The notes beneath the pieces were generated by a model that worked only from the letters and a program-made list of their open reading frames with translations, was not told the DNA's origin and made no database searches. Both the position numbers and the translations under genes were made by a program. From Stramenopiles sp. TOSAG23-2 (Eukaryota; Sar): a stretch of DNA of 14,195 nt. Of the stretch, positions 1 through 8,098 are shown one piece after another. The stretch lies in NCBI GenBank assembly GCA_900128395.1, contig LT649768.1, positions 1 to 14,195 of the forward strand. The letters are read 5' to 3'. How positions within the stretch are numbered: the stretch's first letter is position 1; each line of letters opens with the position of its first letter.

Positions 1-180
1 ACAAAACAAAAAAAAAGCAATCAAGAAACGTCGTCAGAAAAGTACATTGAGAAAACAGGACAACAACAACAACAACAATACAACAATAAGAATAGAATTT
101 GACAAAACAAAAAAAAAGCAATCAAGAAACGTCGTCAGAAAAGTACATTGAGAAAATAGGACAACAACAACAATACAACA
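1..180 (+). repeat. Tandemly duplicated CAA-rich 5' leader
   Basis: Two near-identical direct copies lie at 1-87 and 102-182, offset by 101 bases. Each starts ACAAAAC plus nine A, runs through GCAATCAAGAAACGTCGTC, and ends in a (CAA)n run followed by TACAACAAT. The copies differ by one C-to-T change and by two CAA units fewer in the second copy. The second copy runs straight into the ATG at 181; the matching place in the first copy reads ATA. The whole 180 bases contain no ATG, as expected for an unstructured, scanning-friendly 5' untranslated leader. Copy 1 begins at the window edge, so more units may lie to the left. The duplication is seen directly; the leader role is inferred. Confidence 0.85.
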
Positions 181-2166
181 ATGATACATTGCGATACATT
201 AATTAAAAATGGTAACATATGCGATGGTACAGGAAATGAAGTATATGTCAGCGATATTGCTATTAAAAATGGAGTTATAATAGCTGTTGGTCCAAATCTA
301 CAAACATCCCATGATGAATTAATTGATGCAACAGGATTATTAGTCACTCCTGGATTTGTCGATGTTCATACACATTATGATGGGCAAATTACATGGGATC
401 CATATTGCTCTCCATCAACGCAACATGGTGTAACTACACTTATGTTTGGTAATTGTGGTGTTGGTTTTGCACCTTGTAGACCAGAAGATAGGTCAAAGTT
501 AATTGGTTTATTAGAAGGGGTAGAGGACATACCTGGAACTGCATTACATGAAGGTATGGAATTCAAATGGGAAACATTTCCAGAATATATGGATTTCCTA
601 TCGAAACAAGAAACGGCATGTGATTTTTTAGCCATGGCATGTCATGTACCAATCCGTGTATATGCTATGGGTGATCGAGCAGAAAAAACACCAACTGTTG
701 AAGAGTTGAAGTATATGCGTGAATTAGTTGCAGAAGCAATGGAATGTGGTGCAGTTGGCCTTTCTACTTCAAGAACTTTGTTGCATCGTGATTTAGAAGG
801 AACCGTTGTTCCAGGTACATATGGTGACAAATTGGAATTGACCGAATTGATGTGTGGTATGGCACAAGGTGGTGGTGGTATCTTCGAAATGGTACAAGAT
901 TTTGCTGATCATGAAATTGAAATGGATTGGATTTCAAAATTAAGTGCTGGTTTCGGTGTCAAAGTTAGCTTTGGATTTGGTCCGGGTTCCGAACGGCGTG
1001 TAAAATCAATGTTTGATTTGCTAGAAAAAGCAAATGAAACGATGGGTGCACAAGTTACTGGACAAGTTGCCGTGAAAATACAAGGTTTGCTACAAAATTT
1101 AGGATCCAAATTCCATCCATTTGTGGGACATCCAACATATGTCAGTGAATTAGCTGGTTTGGCATTGAAAGAACGGCGTGAATTATTTAGTCACCCAGCT
1201 ATGAGGAAGAGGATATTAGGCGAAAAATCCGGATTTGGTGATGCACCATTTGCGAAAAATATGTTCAACCCTCAAGGTTTATACGTTTTAAATGATATTC
1301 CAAATTATGAACCAGGGAAAAATGAATGTGTATATGAATTAGCAAAACGTAAAGGTTGCACGATTGATGAATTGATGTATGATTTACTTGCTGAAGGTAA
1401 AACGTTAACTGCTATGGGAGGTGGGGGTAAAAAAGGTACTGCTTTATTAGAGCGTACAAAACGATTGATGGAACATCCATGGACAGTAGTTGGTTTGGGT
1501 GATGGTGGTGCACATTTAGGATTGTTAAGTGAAGCGCCATGTCCAACATTTATGCTTACACATTGGGTACGTGATAGAACAGTTGGTACTGGTGCTATTC
1601 CATTGGCAAAAGCTATTAAATTGCAAACGCATGATACAGCTGAATTAGTTGGTTTAAATTATCGAGGTGTTATAGCAAAAGGAAAACGTGCAGATATTAA
1701 CATCATTGATTTTGAAAATTTACAATTGTTAAAACCACAACTTGTACATGATTTGCCAACCAATGCTACTCGTTGGATGCAAAAATCAACTGGATATGTC
1801 CGTACACTTGTCAAAGGTGTGACAACGTTTAAAAATGGAGAACCAACTGGTGCATTGCCTGGGCGTTTGGTACGAAATCCATTAGCTCAGCAATTAAAAG
1901 GCCGTATTCCACACATAACATCGTCTACAAATGCATTGGATATTGTTGATATTGCAACCATACCTCAACCACGTAGTACTAATGATACATTGGTGGATGA
2001 TAAAGATTTAGTTGGTGGTGCTAGTGCTATGGCGCGTGCTGCAAGAAAAAATTTAGCAGCAGCTGAACGCGTAACATCAACAGGAAATATGTTGAGTGGA
2101 AAAGTATTGAATCAAGTTGGATTGGACAGCAGAGGAAAGCCATTAAAAAACAATTCAAAAATGTAA
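181..2166 (+). CDS. N-acyl-D-amino-acid deacylase-type amidohydrolase
   Basis: This 661-residue intronless protein belongs to the amidohydrolase superfamily, D-aminoacylase-like branch (COG3653 type), which hydrolyses N-acyl amides. Seen in order: an N-terminal beta-sandwich strand region (1-60), the metal motif HTHYDGQ (63-69), GNCGVGFAP with C92 as likely metal ligand, a TIM-barrel body, GDGGAH (440-445) with the catalytic Asp equivalent D441, and the closing VRTLVKG...TGALPGRLV segment (540-564). The histidines that classical D-aminoacylases carry as later metal ligands seem replaced (FEMVQD at 235-240, GQVAVK at 294-299), which I recall as typical of a large bacterial sub-branch with unsettled substrates. 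Residues about 575-661 form a Ser/Asn/Lys-rich extension beyond the usual end. No signal peptide is evident, so it is probably cytosolic. The ATG directly follows the CAA leader. The exact substrate is unknown. Confidence 0.85.
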   Translation: MIHCDTLIKNGNICDGTGNEVYVSDIAIKNGVIIAVGPNLQTSHDELIDATGLLVTPGFVDVHTHYDGQITWDPYCSPSTQHGVTTLMFGNCGVGFAPCRPEDRSKLIGLLEGVEDIPGTALHEGMEFKWETFPEYMDFLSKQETACDFLAMACHVPIRVYAMGDRAEKTPTVEELKYMRELVAEAMECGAVGLSTSRTLLHRDLEGTVVPGTYGDKLELTELMCGMAQGGGGIFEMVQDFADHEIEMDWISKLSAGFGVKVSFGFGPGSERRVKSMFDLLEKANETMGAQVTGQVAVKIQGLLQNLGSKFHPFVGHPTYVSELAGLALKERRELFSHPAMRKRILGEKSGFGDAPFAKNMFNPQGLYVLNDIPNYEPGKNECVYELAKRKGCTIDELMYDLLAEGKTLTAMGGGGKKGTALLERTKRLMEHPWTVVGLGDGGAHLGLLSEAPCPTFMLTHWVRDRTVGTGAIPLAKAIKLQTHDTAELVGLNYRGVIAKGKRADINIIDFENLQLLKPQLVHDLPTNATRWMQKSTGYVRTLVKGVTTFKNGEPTGALPGRLVRNPLAQQLKGRIPHITSSTNALDIVDIATIPQPRSTNDTLVDDKDLVGGASAMARAARKNLAAAERVTSTGNMLSGKVLNQVGLDSRGKPLKNNSKM

Positions 2167-2686
2167 AGTGGTATATATATATTATATGATGTAGTATTAT
2201 ACCACAAAGAATGTTTATGTGGAGATCTCTCCACAACAAAAAAAAAGTACGGAACAAATACTTAAAAAAAAAAAAAGAAAGTTGTCTCTAGTTTAAAAAA
2301 AAAATGAAAATTTAGTCAAATACATCGCGTCTCTAGTGTGTACAAAAAAAGTGTACATATTGAAAAAGTTTTAAAAATAATATTATATATATAATATAAT
2401 TTACGCATAATTTATTTTTAATTTACTCATGATAATTCCTACTCTTCAAAAGAATAAAATATATATATAATGGGGTTATTATGATATTACGTATGATATA
2501 TCTTAGCTTAGAAGATATAGAATTAGTTTATATTCGTACGTATGATATATATAATTTCTCTTATCATACTCATATATTAATACGAATATACGTATAAATT
2601 TCTTTTACTCCCGGAAGTTAACATCTCAAATAAAAAATAAGAGAATTATTTTATATCTTGATATTATAAAACATTTCAGTTTTATT
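2167..2686. other. AT-rich spacer between convergent genes
   Basis: These 520 bases separate two genes that converge. They hold A-tracts (for example 2238-2247 and 2263-2274), several TATATA runs and an AATAAA at 2453-2458 that could serve the plus-strand gene. For the minus-strand gene an AATAAA overlaps its own stop codon (complement of 2686-2691). A 13-base direct repeat, ACGTATGATATAT, occurs at 2489-2501 and 2538-2550. No coding region or RNA gene was recognised. Confidence 0.6.
2529..2590. repeat. AT-rich nested inverted repeat
   Basis: Outer arms TATATTCGTA (2529-2538) and TACGAATATA (2581-2590) are perfect reverse complements. Inside them GTATGATA (2540-2547) pairs with TATCATAC (2562-2569). 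The nested, slightly asymmetric stem lies between the 3' ends of two convergent genes, where it could mark transcript ends, but such palindromes are common in AT-rich spacers. Confidence 0.5.
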
Positions 2687-4351
2687 TTATTGTGTACTAC
2701 CTAATGTAATAATATTCCTACCAGTTTCATCTTGTGTAACTGTTCCGGTTCCACCAATCCATTCTTCTTCATTTAACAATCGCATCAACGGTTCCGTTGC
2801 AAAAGTTGCACGGCCTTTGTCATTATACGTACATTTTGTATTACAAACGAATCGTGATCCATCCATTAATCTACCAACTATAATTGCCATATTTGGTATG
2901 GTTTTATCTTTATTTGGCATTGCAAATTCATGTCCAAAGCAGACGGTAAAAACTTCAATTACACAATTACCAGAAGGGATCGGGTTAAAAATTGGCCGTT
3001 TCACTGTATTTACTTCATAGGCATATGAACCTGGAATAGGTGCTTGCCAAACGGATTGTGGAAATGGTTCAGTGGAATAAATACCATATCCTTGCGTTGT
3101 TATTCTTCCACCATTTGTATTCACCAAACCAAATTGACCACGATTTTCTCTACATTTTTGTGCCATTGCAACAACCATTAAACATCCAAAACCAGCACCT
3201 GGCGCACCATGAAAAGAATGCCCACCAACTAAATTCCAACCTCTTCGATCGTCTACAGGCAAATTCAAAGCTTCGGCAGCTAATTGTGGCATACAAGGGT
3301 ATGGACTATAAATGTCAAAAAATGAAATATCATCAACTGTTTTTCTTGCCATTTCTAATACTTTTTTAAAACCTACATGATGTTGTATCGATTGATGATA
3401 TGCAGCTCGGCTAGACATCAATGATGTATCTTCCGTGCTTGCAGTTCCATGCACGTATACCCATTTATCTTCTGGTATACCTAATTTTTTTGCCATACCA
3501 ACTGATGTTACCAGTGCAGCAGCTGCCATATCAACTTCATTGAAAGCGCAACATTGCCTTGTGTAAACATTTGTAATGGCACGATTTCCCGGTGTAAAAT
3601 TTGGTACTGCAATTTCCTCTGCTGACATTTTATTTGGAAACCAACTTACTTCCGGTGCCTTTGCAGCATTTTCACTGTATCGCTCATAAATTTTACCAAT
3701 ATGCAATAAATGATCTTTGTAACTTCGTCCGGCACGAGCCCTTAATGCATTTTCATATAATGAATAACACCAATTTGGTGTAGTAAATCCATGTTTTTGT
3801 TCTTGCGCTTGTTGTACTTCTTCTGATACTCCGATACCAGGCATTGCACAAATACGTAATTCACGTGGCTTTTTCCTGTCTTTGCTATCAACAGCCCATC
3901 TCTTCCCTTGTTTTCGCAATGTTTTCCTGCTATGCCTTGCCTCGCACATTGCAACACATGCTACTCCAAGCTCTGTACCTTCTGATATATTTTTACAGAA
4001 TGTATTTACATATAGTTGACCACTACTCCCAGGTCCTCCATAATAATCTTTTTTTGGTGGTAATGTTATACCACAACCTTCTGCTACCATTTGTGTAGTA
4101 TTATTGGTTTTCTCTTCACGATGAAATGGCATACCCATGCAATCAATTGCATTTCTCAATGCATCTTCACTTGAAGCAGATGCATCTTTAATGGCTTCAT
4201 TCACCGCTTCAATGGCAAGTTGACTTGGTAAAAAATTGCCAGGGAAACCAGCATGTTGTGGTTTTGTTACTCTTGCACACCCAATAATTATAGGAATTTT
4301 AAATTCATCTTGTGATGTAGTCGATGTTTTATTAATAAATACACGTGACAT
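2687..4351 (-). CDS. Thiolase-like protein (TLP1 type) with extra C-terminal domain
   Basis: This 554-residue protein has the thiolase fold and is closest to the SCP2-thiolase/acetyl-CoA acetyltransferase-like group. Seen: the N-terminal strand PIIIGCARVT (20-29), a GGPGSSGQLYVN loop (105-116) where active thiolases carry the nucleophilic Cys, DIYSPYPCMP (346-355) at the usual YSCFP-like motif, VGGHSFHGAPGAGFG (375-389) at the GHP-like glycine loop, and LVNTNGGRITTQGYGIYST (409-427) at the CxG-like loop. Residues about 450-554 match the added C-terminal domain of TLP1 proteins (IEVFTV..., VGRLMDGSRFV). The start is ATG at 4351, context GCAACAATATG; an in-frame TTG six codons upstream is not a credible eukaryotic start. 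The family acts on acyl-CoA thioesters, but without the N-terminal Cys activity is uncertain: it could bind or hydrolyse rather than condense. No peroxisomal SKL ending is present (it ends GSTQ). Confidence 0.83.
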   Translation of the reverse strand: MSRVFINKTSTTSQDEFKIPIIIGCARVTKPQHAGFPGNFLPSQLAIEAVNEAIKDASASSEDALRNAIDCMGMPFHREEKTNNTTQMVAEGCGITLPPKKDYYGGPGSSGQLYVNTFCKNISEGTELGVACVAMCEARHSRKTLRKQGKRWAVDSKDRKKPRELRICAMPGIGVSEEVQQAQEQKHGFTTPNWCYSLYENALRARAGRSYKDHLLHIGKIYERYSENAAKAPEVSWFPNKMSAEEIAVPNFTPGNRAITNVYTRQCCAFNEVDMAAAALVTSVGMAKKLGIPEDKWVYVHGTASTEDTSLMSSRAAYHQSIQHHVGFKKVLEMARKTVDDISFFDIYSPYPCMPQLAAEALNLPVDDRRGWNLVGGHSFHGAPGAGFGCLMVVAMAQKCRENRGQFGLVNTNGGRITTQGYGIYSTEPFPQSVWQAPIPGSYAYEVNTVKRPIFNPIPSGNCVIEVFTVCFGHEFAMPNKDKTIPNMAIIVGRLMDGSRFVCNTKCTYNDKGRATFATEPLMRLLNEEEWIGGTGTVTQDETGRNIITLGSTQ

Positions 4352-5819
4352 ATTGTTGCTTTCTTTCAAAGTATAATTGTGTTAAATTGCTTTCTACAGA
4401 TGATTGATACAGTATATACTATCAATATTTTTTCCAAAAAAGATTTGGATATTATTATTAGTAACTTACAAGCAAACAACTGGAAAAAACTATATATATA
4501 TATAATATAGATATCAGAGTTATTTTTTAATGTATATATAATTCAATAATTAGCAATATATGCACATATGGGTATATATATAATAAGTAATAATGGATTT
4601 ATATAAAAGTAGAAGCAGGTGTGGAACTGACTTTTATTTTTTATTATGGACTAGAGGAGGGTCTCCCGTTGGTCGACAGAGGCCTAATTTCATGCTTGAT
4701 AATGTAAGAAGTACCATGTCCTATTTGTATTAATCAACCTCCTTAAAACTAAGGTTTTTGACGGAAAAGTTTTAAAGGTTGTACTCGAGGGTATTGTAAG
4801 TGAAGTAGGATACCTATCGATAAAGTGTCATTTATGAAAATGATAGGATTTTTTTGAAATTTAAGTACAAAGAATAGTATTGTTCAGGAGGAGCCTTGGA
4901 CATACAATCTATTTTTTTAGTTGTTTAATTATGGATTGTTTTCCGTTCCACGCTATCAAATGTTCATAATTTATACTTGAAAGGGTAAATTAGAATATCA
5001 AGGAAAAAACTCATCATCGATTTTCTAAAATATCTTTAACCTCATTTCATACTTTCCAATCAAAATTTATAGTCTATCAAGTATAATATGTTAAAATAGC
5101 ACTGAATAGCATTGTTTTTACATAGTAAACGTCTCACATTTCACGGAATGGAAAATTGTACACCTTATTTTACTTATAGTATGCACGTATCACAGAGTAT
5201 TATTGATATCATACCTATCTATAGGGGTGCAAAAACCTGGGTCACAGTATTCACCTGCTATATATACAATGGATATAGCATACAAGATAGACATACCATT
5301 GTAAATATTTGATAGATATATTACAGGTATTTAGTATAGCCATAAGTACGAAGTGATTCACGGCAAGAACCAAGAATTGGAATGCAGGAGATTTTCGCAA
5401 CTTTCGTGTTGTAGCCAAAAACCATATATCAATATTTGATAATTTATGTTATAAGCATCAAATTGCGAAAATGGACTGATAAAATTAATGACAGTAGCCA
5501 ATGGTATGTACCTAGTAAATAAATATAATATGATAATACCATTACAATGCTATGTAGTGTATATACCACTATAGCAGGTGAATACTGTGACCCAGGTTTT
5601 TGCCCCCCTATCGATAGGGTATATATAGGGTACATCACATAGCCGCCATGAGGATATATATATATATGTGAAATAACTAACTGTGTAAATATATACACGT
5701 ATAGATATACGTAGATATGGATTCAATAGATAAATCTTATATATTCTTCTACTCCTGTCGTCTGTGGTATTATAGATTAATTTTTAGTGCATTAAACGTT
5801 GTAAATCCATCATTTATTT
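4352..5819. other. 1.5 kb gene-free region between divergent genes
   Basis: This stretch separates the divergent thiolase-like and lectin-RBR genes and must hold both promoters. 4380-4600 is very AT-rich with long TATATA runs. About 4620-4900 is less AT-rich, with GAGGAGGGTCTCCC at 4654-4667, but I recognise no tRNA, rRNA or protein there. ATACCTATCGATA at 4810-4822 resembles the outer end of the inverted-repeat element at 5214-5618. Open frames in the stretch are short and look like chance. No A-box/B-box tRNA promoter pair was seen. Confidence 0.55.
5214..5618. mobile_element. 405 bp element with 49 bp terminal inverted repeats (MITE-like)
   Basis: The arms 5214-5262 and 5570-5618 are reverse complements at 47 of 49 positions, including a perfect 34-base core (5229-5262 against 5570-5603, containing AAAAACCTGGGTCACAGTAT). 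They flank a 307-base interior with no credible coding potential. Long, nearly identical inverted termini around a short non-coding body fit a miniature inverted-repeat transposable element moved by a transposase elsewhere. Pairing extends three more bases outward (ATA at 5211-5213 with TAT at 5620-5622) after a one-base gap. I could not fix a target-site duplication because the flanks are AT-rich. A large regulatory or RNA hairpin is the alternative. Confidence 0.6.
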
Positions 5820-8098
5820 ATGAAAGTACTTACGAGGTGTTTCGTATTGCAATTCTTGCTTAGTATTGCCTATGGAGCACGGCGGTATAAAGGTTTAACT
5901 GATGACTGCAGAGGGAATGATATATCATGGCATAAAGACAAGAATATTGAGGAATGTGAATTGTTGTGCGATGATGTCACTACTTGTGCTGGTTTTACGT
6001 ATGCCCATGGATCTGTAGACGGTAGAGTTGGCGAAAAGGGATGTTGTTTAAAAAGTCAGAGCTGTGGAAATTCTGAAGGTTCTTGTGATCCAAGTAAAAA
6101 ACACTGTTTCTATGTTAAGCACGGAAAATTTGGGTATTTTCTCGGCCCATCTATGAATTTTGACGATGCAAAAAAATGGTGTGAAATTCATGAAATTTCG
6201 ACGTTGGCAATGATTAAAAATGCCGAAAGCCAAAAGAAAGCTGCTGAAGTATGTGATGGTTTTACCTGTTGGATTGGGTTGGTGAAACATGGAGGTAAGA
6301 GTGGTAGTTTGTGGAAGTGGTTAGACGGTGATAACCTTACAAATACATATTCTAACTGGCAATACAGAGAACCAAATGATGTAGATTGGAACTATGCAAC
6401 GATGAATTGTTGTTCTAAGGACGAACAATACAAAGAGCAAAATAAATGGTTCGATGCGCCTGCTAACTATGGAGATGCTCGTCCATTGTGTTTTTCTGGT
6501 GGTGGTTTTAGTAGTGGTTATTGCCCGGCTGCCACTGGTGGCCATATTCTTGGCGCCATTGGATTCGTGCATTGGATTACCTATCATTGGGGTGGCAGTG
6601 CGAGACAGGTACTTGAACCACATGTCGAAATACCTTTGAATCGTAGAAGCCTCTTTCTCGTTGTTCTTACAGTTGTCCTTGCGATATTGCAACTTGCTGG
6701 TGTAAGTGAATGTTACATTTCTCTAAACCTAGTAGATAACCATCTCTAACACACCACTCTTTCAAACGCTGCGCTCCACCACAGGGTGCTTTAATTTTAG
6801 ACAAATGCGATAAAAGTACTACAATAAAATCTGATATTGATTTAGGTATTACATATACTGTTTTTGGATGTTTAGGAGTTGTGTTTGCAACCATTGCACT
6901 AGATAAACTATGTAAGACAAAACCACGTCCACCTATTGATGTAAAAGAAGTAAATGGTGTAAATCATGTAGATTTAGAGTTACAACCACAACCAACAATC
7001 GCAAACACTGATATTTTAGTAGGCATAACGCCACAAAATAACATTGAATTGGAGCAAAAAAGGCGTGAATATTTTAAAAGGAGTGACCATATTCCATGTC
7101 CACAATGCCAACCACCTTTTTCTTCTTCTATGACTGCTTCGGTGGCACCGGATGCACCTGGAAATAAATTAACTGGCCAAGAAGATGATTTGTGTTGGAT
7201 GTGCTTAGGAACTGGCAAAACCAGCAAACATATTGCAGAATTATCCCCACCTCCAGAAAGTGGATTGGATTGTTTAATATGCTACGATAAAGCTGATTAT
7301 GGTTTATCAGACGTTTGTACACATTTTTTTTGTACAACTTGTATACGGCGTAGCTTAGAAACATGTTTAGATGCTGGTGAAATACCAATGTATTGCCCTG
7401 CGTGTAAAGCTACACATGAGAAAAAAAAAAGTGCTGCTGCTAAAATCGGCCGTATTGAAACGCCAACCTTAACGTTTTTAGCAAGGCGTAATGTTATTTC
7501 TAGAGATTTACAATTTCGTATTATGATGGCTGAACGTAAAAAACGAAATGCAAGTGAACAAGGCAAAGAATTTTTTCCATGCCCAGGAAAATGTGGTAAT
7601 TATTTAATTCATGAAGACCCACAGGCTGGTATGAAAGTACAGGAAGGTAAAAATGGGTATAAAATGGTATCATTTACCAAACCTGGTCGTTGTAAATGCG
7701 GTGTCTTATGTTGTGTTAAATGCCATATACAATTAACAGAAAAAAGTATGCTTACGCATGATTGTGATAAAATGAAAGCAAATGCAGAAATGGACAAAGC
7801 CAGTTTAGCTATTTTACAAAAAAATGCCAAAGCTTGTCCAAATTGCGGAGCATGGGTTCAAAAAACAGGTGGGTGCGATACAATGATGTGTGGAACGCAT
7901 TCACATGGATCTATCGTAACTGCAATCCGAAACGGTGGGTGTGGCCATCAATTTGCATGGTCCAGTCTGCAACCATGCAGTACATTTTACACAGGAATTT
8001 ACGGCGAACGTAGGAGTGGGAAAATTTCAAAGGAATACAGATTAAAAGCTATGGAATATGTGTTTGGAAAAAAAGCCGTTGCGTTGAAGCAAAGCTAA
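5820..8098 (+). CDS. Membrane C-type lectin fused to RBR E3 ubiquitin ligase (two exons)
   Basis: The model joins exons 5820-6701 and 6785-8098 into 731 residues. Order: signal peptide (1-20), PAN/Apple-like Cys-rich domain (21-97), C-type lectin domain (about 103-225) with EPN at 184-186 (mannose-type calcium/sugar motif), a W-F-D version of the WND motif (210-212) and bounding C121/C224; hydrophobic stretches at 277-299 and 314-333 (a weaker one at 239-257); a Cys-pair region (C399/C402, C431/C434); RING1 (C457, C460, C472, H474, C477, C480, C498, C501); IBR (C560, C564, C597, C599, C604, C607, H619, C621); RING2 from C645/C648 with C658 in GGC at the catalytic thioester position. The spacing C648-x9-C658-x4-C663 is that of HHARI-type RBR ligases. 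The lower exon has no ATG before 6881 in its open frame, while the upper exon opens with ATG at 5820 and a signal peptide. Expected role, inferred: surface or endomembrane lectin coupled to ubiquitin transfer. The alternative is two separate genes. Confidence 0.72.
6702..6784 (+). other. 83 nt GT-AG spliceosomal intron
   Basis: The 5' end is GTAAGT, the full consensus. The 3' end is CCACCACAG. A CTAAC at 6746-6750 places a branch-point A (6749) 35 bases before the 3' splice site, with a pyrimidine-rich CACTCTTTC after it. The upstream exon holds 294 whole codons, and the downstream exon resumes in the frame of the RING protein, so both sides are phase 0 (GCT GGT | GGT GCT). Read without splicing, the upstream frame meets a stop at 6747-6749, inside the proposed intron, and the downstream frame is closed by a TAA at 6737-6739. 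It is the only intron I found in the window. Confidence 0.78.

Noticed and set aside
3040-3369. A 109-residue plus-strand frame inside the thiolase-like gene
   Set aside because: It is antisense to a gene whose protein motifs are clear; it has no recognisable content of its own.
4352-4369. Six extra N-terminal codons on the thiolase-like protein
   Set aside because: They would start at TTG. The ATG at 4351 is the first credible eukaryotic start.
5444-5698. An 84-residue minus-strand frame
   Set aside because: It runs across one arm of the inverted-repeat element and low-complexity TATA DNA; nothing resembles a protein domain.
6609-6672. A second intron with a strong pyrimidine tract before TTACAG
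   Set aside because: Removing 64 bases shifts the frame and leads to a stop at the following GTGTAA, unless a poorer donor is used for the main intron.
5820-6749. A stand-alone 309-residue secreted lectin ending at 6749
   Set aside because: Its last 15 codons and stop lie inside a consensus intron. Splicing extends the frame into the RBR part in phase. It remains possible as an intron-retained form.
6881-8098. A separate RING protein starting at 6881
   Set aside because: That codon is GTG, and the open frame has no ATG between the upstream TAA at 6737-6739 and 6881. An exon continuation explains the missing start better.
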